The notes under the pieces were generated by a model, which saw nothing but the letters and a program-made list of their open reading frames with translations, was not told the DNA's origin and made no database searches. DNA of 64,000 nucleotides from assembly GCA_964494085.1 (NCBI GenBank), contig CAZBQJ010000001.1, positions 310,001-374,000 on the forward strand, given 5' to 3'. The position numbers and the translations under genes were made by a program. This DNA is from CAZBQJ01 sp964494085 (lineage in GTDB: Bacteria; Patescibacteriota; Gracilibacteria; UBA1369). Shown piece after piece: positions 29,402 to 38,580 of the stretch (within the stretch, counting starts at the first letter, position 1; the number at the start of each line of letters is the position of its first letter).

Positions 29402-30316
29402 TTAATTAATTTCGTAAGTTACCGAAACATTGATAGTGAATTCCTGACTACCTGGCTCAATTGCCGGCGATGGCGCAGACTCTACGACTGAATCCATCGC
29501 TTTCATGGCGAAATTAGCATATGGCATTCCTCCACCATAGGTATTCTCTGAGAAAGTGATGACATTACCGAGCGAAACTCCGGCGGCTGTAGCCATATCC
29601 TGAGCCTTTTCTCTAGCCTTCTGGAAAGCCATGGTGCGAGCCTCTTTCTTGACATTGCTGGCATCATCCAAATCAAATGTCAAACTGCCAACCTCATTGG
29701 CTCCGGCAGCTATTCCTTTATCCAAGACCTGATCAGCTTTAGCCAGATCCCGAATCTTCACTAAAACAGTTTGATTTAAATTATAGCCCAGGATTTTTGG
29801 GGTAACTGGCTTTGTAGGAACATAGCCACCACGATCCATAACTGGATTTCCATAGTCATATTGAGGATACAGGCTATAAGCAGTGGTTTGGATATCGGCA
29901 GCTTTAATTCCCAACAGCTTCAATTGATTTATGACCGCATTCATCTTGGTATTATTATCAGCTGTTACTTCAGCAACAGTCTTTCCTGCAGAAGCTACAG
30001 ACAAAGAAACCTTGGCGATATCAGGCTTCACGGTAATTTTTCCTTCACCCTCAACAGTAATAGTCTTGGCATATGGAGTAGAAGTAAATTCTGCCCGGAT
30101 ATTTTTATACCAGGGATTTCCCCAAACCTGCATACCGACAAAAATAGTTATCACCAAAAAAAGTGCGCTGGCAGTTACGGCAACGATTTTCTTTGTCCAC
30201 CTATGACCTCCATCACAATACATCCCACCTCCATAACACATATCACTATATTCATGATCAAGCATCATTTCATCTTCAGACACCAACTGGTCGGATTTTT
30301 TATTTGGTTTTGCCAT
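29402..30316 (-). CDS. SIMPL domain (DUF541) protein, membrane-anchored
   Basis: A 304-residue protein with a single membrane segment at about residues 42-62 and an outside SIMPL domain. The signature ITVEGEGKITVKPDIAKVSLSV opens the domain (near residue 87), and the family's QTTAYSLYPQYDY and ARTMAFQKAREKAQDMA stretches follow. Related proteins form ring-like oligomers on the outside of the cell and are linked to oxidative stress; the function is not settled. The short cytoplasmic N-terminus contains Asp, Tyr and His-rich sequence. Confidence 0.85.
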   Translation of the reverse strand: MAKPNKKSDQLVSEDEMMLDHEYSDMCYGGGMYCDGGHRWTKKIVAVTASALFLVITIFVGMQVWGNPWYKNIRAEFTSTPYAKTITVEGEGKITVKPDIAKVSLSVASAGKTVAEVTADNNTKMNAVINQLKLLGIKAADIQTTAYSLYPQYDYGNPVMDRGGYVPTKPVTPKILGYNLNQTVLVKIRDLAKADQVLDKGIAAGANEVGSLTFDLDDASNVKKEARTMAFQKAREKAQDMATAAGVSLGNVITFSENTYGGGMPYANFAMKAMDSVVESAPSPAIEPGSQEFTINVSVTYEIN

Positions 30317-30395
30317 AATTTTTTATTTATATTTTGACAGGCGTTATTCTACCACGCTATTTATATAAAGGCAAAACCAACTCTCCATAGTGCCA

Positions 30396-31151
30396 ATGGA
30401 TATCCCTCAAAGTTATCAAAAAGAGCAATTCCTCAGTGAAGCAGTTGGCAACAATGCTTTCGACTATGAGGAAAGATCAGCCGAAAATCCAGATCCCTAC
30501 CTGCGCATCGCTCCACTTCAGTTTTTTTCTAATGTCAATTTAGCTCTGGACAATTTAGCTTATGGAGTTACTCCCGCTTTTTCCGTATTTGAAAATGGAC
30601 GGACCCTTTCCTTTCCTGGCTTACGACTTTTTTTATTATTTCCCAACCGAACCAACCAGGCACCGATATTTGTTTTCGACAACCACAATCATGCTTTCTT
30701 CTTCTGGCATTGGTATACAACACAAAATCAGCTAGAGGGAAATTTCACCCTGATTCATATCGACCAACACAAAGACACTAGAATACCGGCAACTTTAATC
30801 ACTCCGGCAGAAACCAACATCGAAGATGAATTACTGCGTTACACCAATGAAATTTTAAATGTTGGCAATTTTATTCCTCCAGCCATCAAAACAGGTCTAC
30901 TGGGCGAAGTGAAAATAGTTAATTCTTCCGGCACTCTGGAAGATTTGATCAAACAACCATTACCGGAACGTTACATCCTCGATCTCGACTTGGATTTCTT
31001 TTCACCCGATTTGGACTACATCGACAATCAACTCAAAGTAAAAGCCATCCAAAAAACCCTGACTCGGGCCAGTATTGTCACCATCGCCACTTCACCATAT
31101 TTCATCAACCCGGATTTGGCTTTCCGTTATCTCAAAAAAATCTTTCTCTAA
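30396..31151 (+). CDS. UPF0489 family protein (arginase-like fold)
   Basis: A 251-residue soluble protein. Three metal-site motifs of the family are visible: FDNHNHAFFFW (near residue 92), LIHIDQHKD (near 120) and LDLDLDFFSPD (near 194). These give the Asp/His pattern of an arginase-like dinuclear metal site. UPF0489 includes peptide arginases such as OspR that convert Arg to ornithine in RiPP peptides, and the human C5orf22; the function of most members is unknown. A GTG at 30390 is in frame, but the ATG at 30396 is preferred. Its end overlaps the convergent ZIP gene by 4 bases. Confidence 0.7.
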   Translation: MDIPQSYQKEQFLSEAVGNNAFDYEERSAENPDPYLRIAPLQFFSNVNLALDNLAYGVTPAFSVFENGRTLSFPGLRLFLLFPNRTNQAPIFVFDNHNHAFFFWHWYTTQNQLEGNFTLIHIDQHKDTRIPATLITPAETNIEDELLRYTNEILNVGNFIPPAIKTGLLGEVKIVNSSGTLEDLIKQPLPERYILDLDLDFFSPDLDYIDNQLKVKAIQKTLTRASIVTIATSPYFINPDLAFRYLKKIFL

Positions 31152-31972
31152 TTGCCTGCTTCCAAATGTGTTTCTATAACCGGTGACCTGTCCTGGTTTT
31201 GCGTTGAAACACTTTCATTAACCGTATTCATAATAATAGCCATTGTTATCACTCCCAGTAAAAACGTGAATGTCTGAATCCATTTACGATTTTTCTTGAA
31301 ATCATCATGCAAAGCCGGAATCAGATCTGAACAAGCGATATAGATAAACATTCCGGCATTGAAAGCCAACAGGTAAGGTAAAGCTCCGCTGACATTTTGT
31401 AAAAAATACCAGCCTCCAACTGTTCCCATTATCGCCGTAAACCCGGAAATCAAGTTATAAATTAAGGCCTTCTTAACCGTAAAGCCGCTATGCACCAAAG
31501 CCACAAAATCAGCCAACTCTTGCGGGATTTCATGTAGGACAATTGCCAAAGTCGTTACTGCGCCGACTTCCCAGCTGACACTAAAAGCTGTTGCAATCGC
31601 CAATCCATCAAAAAAATTATGCAAACCATCTCCCAGTAAAATCAAGTATGCCGTCGGGGCGACTTCTTGGTCATGTTTATGCTCATGTTGGTCGTGGCAG
31701 TGATGATGATGATGGTACCAATGAATCATCCTTTCCATAATAAAAAAGGTACAAACTCCAGCCAACAACATCCAATAAATCCCCTTTCCTGGGTTTCCTT
31801 CCAAAGCCTCCGGTAATAAATCCAAAATAGCGGTAGTCAACATTACTCCAGCCGCTAAACTAATCATTATTCCTCCGTAATCACCTCTAATTAAATTTTT
31901 TTTAAACAATAATAAAGCTCCCATCAGAGAAATCAGACTAACTATAATGGTTGCTAAAACAGCGTTAAACAT
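31148..31972 (-). CDS. ZIP family metal transporter
   Basis: A 274-residue membrane protein with eight predicted segments. The cytoplasmic loop near residues 87-105 is rich in His (HHHHHCHDQHEHKHDQ). The transport helices show the ZIP motifs: DGLHNFFDGLAIATAF (near residue 114) and HEIPQELADF (near 147). It should import zinc or another divalent ion. The usual intramembrane His/Asp/Glu residues are present. There is no regulator nearby. Confidence 0.85.
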   Translation of the reverse strand: MFNAVLATIIVSLISLMGALLLFKKNLIRGDYGGIMISLAAGVMLTTAILDLLPEALEGNPGKGIYWMLLAGVCTFFIMERMIHWYHHHHHCHDQHEHKHDQEVAPTAYLILLGDGLHNFFDGLAIATAFSVSWEVGAVTTLAIVLHEIPQELADFVALVHSGFTVKKALIYNLISGFTAIMGTVGGWYFLQNVSGALPYLLAFNAGMFIYIACSDLIPALHDDFKKNRKWIQTFTFLLGVITMAIIMNTVNESVSTQNQDRSPVIETHLEAGN

Positions 31973-32041
31973 AAATCTGCAAAAATATTATTCAAACTTT
32001 AGCCTGAGCTTCAGGCAAATGCAATATTTTTGCAATACCAA

Positions 32042-32437
32042 TTATTTTTTGGATAACTTTTCCGGATCTGCAAATGTTCCACCCAACAAGGTTCTAATCC
32101 TTTTATTTAACCCGGAGGCTGAAGTCACACTTCTGGCTGATTGCAAAGCCTGTTCAAAGAAATGTTTAGCTTCCGCAGGCCTGTCCACTCTCACCTGTAA
32201 CTCCTTCAAGATTTCATCCACCGGCATAAAACCTCTGTTCTGAATTTCCATGATCATATGCCAAATCTGCATACTGAGCTGATAATCATGCAATTTAATT
32301 TCTCTCAATATTCCTCTGATCAAATCACCCGACTTTTCTTTTTCCTTAGAAGCACCAGACTCCCCAACCGGAGAACGTTCAAAAGCATCCGGTATTGTAC
32401 TTAACCTGTCTCGTGGACTTTTTGGATAATTAGTCAT
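32042..32437 (-). CDS. Hypothetical protein, 131 aa
   Basis: I do not recognise this gene. The N-terminal 45 residues are polar and probably flexible (Ser, Pro, Arg, Glu). The remainder is helical, with a charged, coiled-coil-like face. There is no signal or membrane segment. It is divergent from the helicase gene at 32580. Confidence 0.5.
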   Translation of the reverse strand: MTNYPKSPRDRLSTIPDAFERSPVGESGASKEKEKSGDLIRGILREIKLHDYQLSMQIWHMIMEIQNRGFMPVDEILKELQVRVDRPAEAKHFFEQALQSARSVTSASGLNKRIRTLLGGTFADPEKLSKK

Positions 32438-32579
32438 CTGTCATCGATAATATAGTCTGGGTGAAATCATACCATGAAACTCCAAGAAGTAAAATAACAC
32501 TTGGGAATTTCATCTCATAGGTCACTTATATCTAAAAAACAATCGAAAATAGTTTGGGAGAAATAGCTTCGATGTTAAT

Positions 32580-35500
32580 ATGTCGCCAATGTCCAAAACA
32601 CCCAACAATCAGAGTCACCTAGCCACTTTTCAGAAGTATTACGATGCCTTGAATGCCGAGCAAAAAGAAGCCGTCGATAATATCGAAGGTCCGGTCATGA
32701 CTATTGCCGGAGCCGGCACCGGGAAAACACAAATATTAGCCGTGCGTATCGCCAAAATCCTGCTCGAAACTCAGATTGATCCATACAATATCCTTTGCCT
32801 GACTTTCACCGAAGCCGGAGTGACCGCCATGCGCAAAAGACTCTTGGAAATCATTGGACCGACGGCTTATTATGTCAAAATCGCCACTTTCCACAGTTTT
32901 TGTAATGAAATCATCCTCGAAAATAGTGACGAATTTGGTTTGGGACGAGATCATCAGCAAATTGATGATTTGGAAAAAATCATTCTTTTTCAGGAAATTA
33001 TCGACCAACTCGGCACGCGCAGTCCGATCCGTCCAACCGGCGAGGCCTACCATTACCTTCCTGATCTGGAAAAACGGATTAGTGATTTAAAAAAAGAAAA
33101 CATCACTCCCAAAAAGTTTACTGAAATATGCCAAGACCTCTCAGAATTCCTGGAAATTTTCGATCCGTTGGTAAAAGACTTCTGTGCTACCAAAGGCCGT
33201 CCTGAAGAGGCTTTAGTCAATTTGGCCAGTCCGGAAAACATCCTTCCGCACTTCTCCCAATTAAGCATTCTCCAACAAGCCCACCTCAATTTTTATCAAC
33301 AATTATGGCAGAATTATCAGCAAAACCTTAATGGCAGCAAAAGCAATGATGGTGTCCAACGCACCGCCTTCCGTAATAATCTCCGCGCTTTTCTGGAAAA
33401 GTTGAAAAAATCTCTACCCAAACAGCAAGAATTAGCTAAAGCCTATCAGCTCTACCAGGAAAAAATCGCCCAACAAAAGCGCTATGATTATGAAGACATG
33501 ATCATGTTGGTCAGTCAAAAATTTCAGTCTGAAGCCGACCAGAATGGTGGTCTACTTCGTCAATATCAGGAAAGATACCAGTACATTCTGGTCGACGAGT
33601 ACCAGGATACCAATTCTGCTCAAAACCTGACGGTCAATCTGCTCGGCAGCTTTTTCGATTCACCAAATATTTTTGTAGTAGGTGACGATGACCAATCTAT
33701 TTACCGCTTCCAGGGAGCTTCCGTAGAAAATATTATCGAATTCCATCAAAAATATCAGCCGGAATTAAAAGTCATTACTCTGGTAAAAAACTATCGCAGT
33801 CAGCAAAGCGTTTTGGATGCGGCCGGCGCCATCATCGCCAACAATCAGACCCGTCTCGCCGCCAAAATACCGACCATCGACAAACATCTTACTGCGCAGG
33901 TCGACGCGCCGGCGGCCCCACTACAATTGACTACTTATGAAAGTGAAGATGCCGAGAATTATGGTCTGGCCAAACAAATTCAAAAGTTACTGGCAGATGG
34001 CATCAGTCCAAATGAAATCGCCATTCTCTATCGCAAACATTATCAAGCAGAGGGTTTAATCGAGTTATTTCAAAAGTTAGCTATCCCCTACCAAATCATC
34101 GCCGGCCGAAACATTTTGGAAGATTTGCAAATCGACAAATTGATCAAATTATTCCGCTTGATCAACAATCCCAATGATAATGATTTGTTGATGCAGGTAC
34201 TCTTTCTCGATTTTCAGGAAATGCCCAGACTCGATCTGCTCAAACTTTCTCATTACTACTTTCAAAAACGCCTGGAAAGAGAAGGCTATAGCCTCTTCCA
34301 AATACTTCACCTCCCTGAACATCTCCAAGCCGCCCATATACGGGAACCTCAAAAATTCCAGCAAATCGCCCAACAAATCCTCGACTGGAAAGATACTTCC
34401 ATCAATGAAACACTCAGTTTATTTTTCGAAGAAGTTATCAAAACTTCCGGCTATCTCAACTATCTTTTGAAACAAAAATCTCGTCTGGAAGGACTCAACC
34501 GCCTAAATACTCTCTTCAAGGAAATCAAAAAGCAGAATCACCGCAACCATAGTCTCACCATCGCCGACTTTCTGGAACAACTGAAAATCCGTGCTGACCA
34601 TAATTTGAAACTTTTAGAGAATCCCCTGGTTGGAGAAAAGAACGGCGTCCAATTGATGACCGCACATGCCGCCAAAGGCCTGGAATTCCAGCATGTCTTT
34701 TTGATCCGCTGTACTCATAACAGCTGGGACAAAAGTGGAAAAACTGACAATATCACTTTACCCCGTGGCCTGATCAGTGCTGAAATCACTGATGAAACAA
34801 AAGAAATCGAAGAAGACAATCGTCGTCTTTTCTATGTTGCTCTCACCCGCGCCAGAAAAATGGTCTACCTCAGTCTGGCTCGCTTCCGTTCCGAGCAAAA
34901 CAAAGTACGCGAGGATTTGCCCAGCCTATTCCTCAACGAAATTCCTGAAAACCTTCTCCAGAAAAACTCTCAAACCAATCGAACTGATCAAGAACTGGCC
35001 GAATTGGAAAGCTTATTTTTGCTTGATTCGGGAAACAATTTCAACGCCGATGAACAAAGTTTTCTCAAAGGATTGGTCAATCAAGTGGTGCTTTCGCCTA
35101 CAGCCGTGAACAATTATCTCTCCTGTCCGCGCAAATTCTTCTATCAAAACCTCATCCGTCTTCCCCAGGCCCGCAGCAAATCCGCCGCTATGGGTAGTGC
35201 TATCCATGCAGCACTTGATCGTTATTTCAAACAGTATCATCGCACCAAAATCAAGCCCGCTCGAGAATTTCTCACCTTGCACTTTCAGACCGCCCTACAA
35301 AGAGAGTTACTGACCGAAGATGATTATCGGGAAAAGCTGGAAATTGGCAAAAATATTCTAGGCGACTATTTTGATCAATTCTCCGAACAGTTTTCAGCCG
35401 ACACTATCACTGAATTCAACTTTGCCCATGATGGCATCAATATCGAAGGGATCCCCGTAACCGGAAAAATAGACAAAATCGAACAAACCGAAAATGGCTT

Positions 35501-35858
35501 AATTGTAACAGATTTCAAAACCGGCAACACCGATAGTGGACTGAAAAAAATTACTCACGGTGGGGATTACTGGCGCCAATTGGTTTTCTATCAATTACTT
35601 TGCGATCGCTCTCCTCAATTCAAACGCCAATTTCAACAACGCCCCATGACCGTCGCCAAGATCGAATTTCTGGAAAAATCCCGTCAAAAAGACCAGTTTC
35701 TACATCCGACTGTCAGTATATCCAACGCCGATCAAGCCGAAGTAATCGACAATATCAAATTCGTTCACACTCAAATCCAGCAATTAAATTTCGAGAAAAT
35801 CGACCGGTCTGATCCTTGTGGCCATTGCCCTTTCCATGACCTTTGCTGGAAGAACTAA
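32580..35858 (+). CDS. UvrD-family helicase fused to an Fe-S PD-(D/E)XK nuclease
   Basis: A 1092-residue SF1A helicase-nuclease. Walker A is IAGAGTGKTQ (near residue 42); motif II is LVDEYQDTN (near 340); motif III is VGDDDQSIYRFQGA; motifs V and VI are LMTAHAAKGLEF and RRLFYVALTRA. After residue about 835 a RecB/AddB-like nuclease follows, with PTAVNNYLSCPRKFFYQ, then GKIDKIE and VTDFKTG for the catalytic Asp/Lys, and a C-terminal CGHCPFHDLC. The four Cys match a 4Fe-4S cluster as in AddB and Cas4. It is likely a RecBCD/AddAB substitute that resects DNA ends during recombination repair. It is a single polypeptide with no AddA/AddB partner nearby. Confidence 0.85.
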   Translation: MSPMSKTPNNQSHLATFQKYYDALNAEQKEAVDNIEGPVMTIAGAGTGKTQILAVRIAKILLETQIDPYNILCLTFTEAGVTAMRKRLLEIIGPTAYYVKIATFHSFCNEIILENSDEFGLGRDHQQIDDLEKIILFQEIIDQLGTRSPIRPTGEAYHYLPDLEKRISDLKKENITPKKFTEICQDLSEFLEIFDPLVKDFCATKGRPEEALVNLASPENILPHFSQLSILQQAHLNFYQQLWQNYQQNLNGSKSNDGVQRTAFRNNLRAFLEKLKKSLPKQQELAKAYQLYQEKIAQQKRYDYEDMIMLVSQKFQSEADQNGGLLRQYQERYQYILVDEYQDTNSAQNLTVNLLGSFFDSPNIFVVGDDDQSIYRFQGASVENIIEFHQKYQPELKVITLVKNYRSQQSVLDAAGAIIANNQTRLAAKIPTIDKHLTAQVDAPAAPLQLTTYESEDAENYGLAKQIQKLLADGISPNEIAILYRKHYQAEGLIELFQKLAIPYQIIAGRNILEDLQIDKLIKLFRLINNPNDNDLLMQVLFLDFQEMPRLDLLKLSHYYFQKRLEREGYSLFQILHLPEHLQAAHIREPQKFQQIAQQILDWKDTSINETLSLFFEEVIKTSGYLNYLLKQKSRLEGLNRLNTLFKEIKKQNHRNHSLTIADFLEQLKIRADHNLKLLENPLVGEKNGVQLMTAHAAKGLEFQHVFLIRCTHNSWDKSGKTDNITLPRGLISAEITDETKEIEEDNRRLFYVALTRARKMVYLSLARFRSEQNKVREDLPSLFLNEIPENLLQKNSQTNRTDQELAELESLFLLDSGNNFNADEQSFLKGLVNQVVLSPTAVNNYLSCPRKFFYQNLIRLPQARSKSAAMGSAIHAALDRYFKQYHRTKIKPAREFLTLHFQTALQRELLTEDDYREKLEIGKNILGDYFDQFSEQFSADTITEFNFAHDGINIEGIPVTGKIDKIEQTENGLIVTDFKTGNTDSGLKKITHGGDYWRQLVFYQLLCDRSPQFKRQFQQRPMTVAKIEFLEKSRQKDQFLHPTVSISNADQAEVIDNIKFVHTQIQQLNFEKIDRSDPCGHCPFHDLCWKN

Positions 35859-35869
35859 AGTTGAACTCA

Positions 35870-35898
35870 TTGTTATTTCAGGCAAATTAGACTATAGT
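35870..35898 (+). promoter_or_regulatory. Promoter of the 35.9-kb noncoding RNA
   Basis: A -35 TTGTTA (35870-35875), an exact 17-bp spacer, and a -10 TATAGT (35893-35898). It lies after the helicase stop codon, and no open reading frame of good quality follows, only structured RNA. Confidence 0.65.
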
Positions 35899-35904
35899 TC
35901 TAAA

Positions 35905-36287
35905 TACTATCTTTTGTGCACGATTAAATCTCGGTTTTCTCTCTCACTAATCTACATTAAGGGAGGCTCAATTGTTTCACCCCGTGGGGCGAAACTGCGG
36001 TCACCCACTTAAAGGAATACGGGGATATGTATTCCTGAGATGGCCCGGCACGAAGGACAGTTTTCAAAAACTACAATAAAATCTAAAGGCTCTAGACCCT
36101 TAACGAACCGCGCCACGCCCCAACGGTATTATGAGTAAGAGGATAGCACTCAATGACTCCCACCACATCCGGTTCATCTTCGGTTTATTCCCCTAAAGCA
36201 CTTTAAAGTGGCTGAACCGGGGTGGGAGCAGCTAGGTAGCGAAAACAGCTGCCGAAAACCCCATCCTCAGATGGGGTTTTTGTTTTT
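35905..36287 (+). ncRNA. Structured noncoding RNA of unknown family, about 380 nt
   Basis: The 428-base gap after the helicase holds no convincing ORF but has a promoter, several stable helices and a terminator. Helices: GTTTC/GAAAC enclosing CCC/GGG (35974-35995); GGAATAC/GTATTCC (36014-36035); AGTTTT/AAAACT (36059-36072); a long stem in which 36157-36164 and 36169-36176 pair with 36213-36228 (16 bp, one 4-nt bulge) enclosing CACTTT/AAAGTG; and CAGCT/AGCTG (36229-36251). The size suggests RNase P RNA or tmRNA, but I do not find the RNase P GAGGAAAGUCC core or a tmRNA tag frame and T-arm. The family is unassigned. Confidence 0.65.
36255..36287 (+). terminator. Terminator of the noncoding RNA
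   Basis: AAAACCCCATC and GATGGGGTTTT pair around CTCA and are followed by TGTTTTTC. The T-rich tail is on the + side. The same hairpin may also end the leftward M50 protease transcript. Confidence 0.85.
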
Positions 36288-36910
36288 CAGCTACCTAAAA
36301 AAAGTACCGTCTTAATACCAAAGACTATCCACCCCACCAACCAGCTCAAAACTGAAAAATGGAAATATTTAGCCAGAATAAAATTATCCACAATCAAGAA
36401 AGCCAGAAAATATAGGCTGGCATTAGCCAAATAAGCCTGATAGCGATGTTGCCAACGACGAGGGATCATCAGCTGCAAAAACTTCGAACCATCCAATGGG
36501 GGAAAAGGCAACATATTGAAAGCAAACAGCAGAATTGAAACATCAAAAATAATACTGAGCAGCACGGACAACTCTGTGTTTAAATAATAGATAAAGTATT
36601 TCAGTGGGATCAAAACTACGATGGCGATCAGTAGATTCATCATCGGGCCAGCCACTGCTACCAGCGCTTCATAGGCCACCGGCCTTTTGAAATAAGCCCG
36701 GTTTACCGGCACCGGTTTTCCCCAACCAATTCCCACCAAAAACATCAAAACAGTTCCCAAAGGATCGAGGTGAGCCAACGGGTTCAAAGTCACTCGCCCT
36801 TGATGTTTGGCCGTCGGATCACCCAAAAAGTTCGCCGTAAAAGCATGAGCATACTCGTGCAAAGTAATCACCAAAACCAGAGCAAAAATAGTGTAAACAA
36901 ATTCCAACAT
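36287..36910 (-). CDS. Site-2 protease family (M50) membrane peptidase
   Basis: A 207-residue intramembrane metalloprotease. The zinc motif HEYAH lies near residue 18, and the third ligand region is MLPFPPLDGSKF (near residue 136; the family motif N-x-x-P-x-x-x-x-D-G). About five membrane segments are present and there is no PDZ domain, which matches the short Rv/YwhC-like class. Substrates are probably membrane proteins but unknown. It starts 4 bases after the cyclopropane synthase stop, so the two are co-transcribed. Confidence 0.85.
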   Translation of the reverse strand: MLEFVYTIFALVLVITLHEYAHAFTANFLGDPTAKHQGRVTLNPLAHLDPLGTVLMFLVGIGWGKPVPVNRAYFKRPVAYEALVAVAGPMMNLLIAIVVLIPLKYFIYYLNTELSVLLSIIFDVSILLFAFNMLPFPPLDGSKFLQLMIPRRWQHRYQAYLANASLYFLAFLIVDNFILAKYFHFSVLSWLVGWIVFGIKTVLFLGS

Positions 36911-36914
36911 GAGA

Positions 36915-38063
36915 CTATCTTACAGAATTATAGCCTCCCAGTACACCTCCTTTGGATAACACTATTTGCCACAACTGACATTCTCGCGCTCGGAACAAGC
37001 CCGCGCACTGCTGTAAATAATATTTCCAGATCCGATAAAAGCGATCACCGTATTTCGGCTGCAGTTCCGGCCAAACCTTTTCAAAATTCTCCCACCAGGC
37101 CATCAAAGTACGATCATAATATGGTCCGAAATTATGCCAGTCTTCCATCACAAAATATTTTTCAGCCTCGCTCGACAAATTACTGACCGCAGGCAGTAAG
37201 GCATTAGGGAAAATATATTTATGGAGCCAGGGATCAAACATTTTCACAGGTTTTCTGCCACCGATAGTGTGCAGTAGAAATAAACCTCTTTTATCCAACA
37301 AATCCGCGGCTTGTTTAAAGTAGGTGTGATAATTCTTCAAGCCAACATGCTCAAACATTCCCACCGAAACAATCACGTCAAATTTACCATTTAAACTCCT
37401 ATAATCTATCAATTCAAATTTAACCGGTAAATCCTTGCAGCGTTCCCGGGCATATTTTAACTGTTCTCTGGAAACCGTGATTCCAGTTACTTCTACCTCA
37501 TAATTTTTAGCCATATATTCAGCCAAAGTCCCCCACCCGCAACCAATATCCAAAACTTTCATGCCTTTTTTGAGGTGCATTTTCCGACAGATCAAGTCAA
37601 ATTTCGCTTCTTGAGCCGCATCCAGTGTATCTACATTTTTCCAATATCCGCATGAATAAGCCATACTTGACCCTAACATCGGCCCATATAAATCATTTCC
37701 CAGGTCATAATGTCGTTCGCCTACCTGAAAGGCGCGCGATTTGGATTGTAAATTCATCAATACTGATCCCAAGACAAAAGTCATATCTTTCAGACCAAAA
37801 CTCAAACTTTTCCGTAAATCTGCTTTCAATACTTTGGTAAAAAACTCGTCCAGCCTTGGACAGTCCCACCATCCTTCCAGATAAGCCTCTCCCAGAGCCA
37901 AAGTGCCACCTCCCAATACTCGTTTGAAAAGTCGAGGGTCATTTACTCGCAAATCAAATTCACCTGAACCATTAATCGTTATTCCGGCTTTTTCTAAAAG
38001 CCTTTCAGTCATTTGATAATATTGATCCTTTTTCATACGGATAGACCAATTTTTAACACTCAT
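36915..38063 (-). CDS. cfa: Cyclopropane-fatty-acyl-phospholipid synthase
   Basis: A 382-residue SAM-dependent methyltransferase that adds a methylene bridge to double bonds of membrane lipids. The SAM motif is VLDIGCGWGTLAEY (near residue 170), the family motif YSCGYWKN is near 135, and the C-terminal half retains GMFEHVG and the active-site Tyr/Glu regions. The N-terminal lipid-binding part (about 1-100) is present, so the protein is full length. It heads a two-gene operon with the M50 protease. The start ATG has no Shine-Dalgarno. Confidence 0.9.
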   Translation of the reverse strand: MSVKNWSIRMKKDQYYQMTERLLEKAGITINGSGEFDLRVNDPRLFKRVLGGGTLALGEAYLEGWWDCPRLDEFFTKVLKADLRKSLSFGLKDMTFVLGSVLMNLQSKSRAFQVGERHYDLGNDLYGPMLGSSMAYSCGYWKNVDTLDAAQEAKFDLICRKMHLKKGMKVLDIGCGWGTLAEYMAKNYEVEVTGITVSREQLKYARERCKDLPVKFELIDYRSLNGKFDVIVSVGMFEHVGLKNYHTYFKQAADLLDKRGLFLLHTIGGRKPVKMFDPWLHKYIFPNALLPAVSNLSSEAEKYFVMEDWHNFGPYYDRTLMAWWENFEKVWPELQPKYGDRFYRIWKYYLQQCAGLFRARECQLWQIVLSKGGVLGGYNSVR

Positions 38064-38200
38064 TTTAACGCTGTGAGTATAACATCACCCGGGATCGAAG
38101 CCAAGGACACTCAAAAAAACTTGCATTTAGCTTATTCCATGCTAATATTCCCCTGCTTTAGCCTCAAAAAGGCGGGCTGCCAACCCTAATCCGCAATTGT

Positions 38201-38479
38201 ATGTCTAAAATTTGTCAACTAACAGGTAAAAAGAAATCCACCGGTTACAACATTTCTTTCTCTAATCGTCACACCAAAAGGACTTTCGAGCCCAATGTTA
38301 GCAAGAGAACTATCGTTGATCCGGTCAGTGGTCAAAAGTTGCGTATCAAGGTTTCTACACGCGCACTGCGCACACTTGCCAAAAACCCCGGCAAATTTCG
38401 AACTGAAATAGCATCTTTACTGAAAAAGAAGCAGAAAAAGGTTGCTCGAAGCACTCGATCAACTACCGCTAACAAGTAG
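38201..38479 (+). CDS. rpmB: 50S ribosomal protein bL28
   Basis: A 92-residue basic protein. The N-terminus MSKICQLTGKKKSTGYNISFSNRHTKRTFEPN is the classic bL28 signature with the conserved S-N-R/H-T-K-R-x-F-x-P-N motif, and KLRIKVSTRALRTL follows. The C-terminal tail is Lys/Arg-rich and slightly longer than in model bacteria. It binds 23S rRNA in the large subunit. It is monocistronic, followed by an intrinsic terminator at 38520. Confidence 0.95.
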   Translation: MSKICQLTGKKKSTGYNISFSNRHTKRTFEPNVSKRTIVDPVSGQKLRIKVSTRALRTLAKNPGKFRTEIASLLKKKQKKVARSTRSTTANK

Positions 38480-38519
38480 TAATTCACCATTCCGGTGACG
38501 CCCTAGAATACTAAGCCTC

Positions 38520-38557
38520 AGCCCCTATCTGCACATACATTCAGATAGGAGCTTTTT
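38520..38557 (+). terminator. rpmB terminator
   Basis: CCTATCTG and CAGATAGG pair around a 10-nt loop, extended by AG/CT, and a T-run (GCTTTTTG) follows. Confidence 0.8.
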
Positions 38558-38580
38558 GATCCCATTAATTAAACCATTTT

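Noticed and set aside
35905..36287. RNase P RNA or tmRNA
   Set aside because: The length fits, but the RNase P GAGGAAAGUCC core, the GGUAAGGGU region, a tmRNA tag with tandem stops and a T-arm were not found on either strand. Left as an unknown RNA.
36915..37840. Plus-strand frames opposite cfa and the M50 gene
   Set aside because: Shadows of well-supported genes with intact family motifs on the minus strand.
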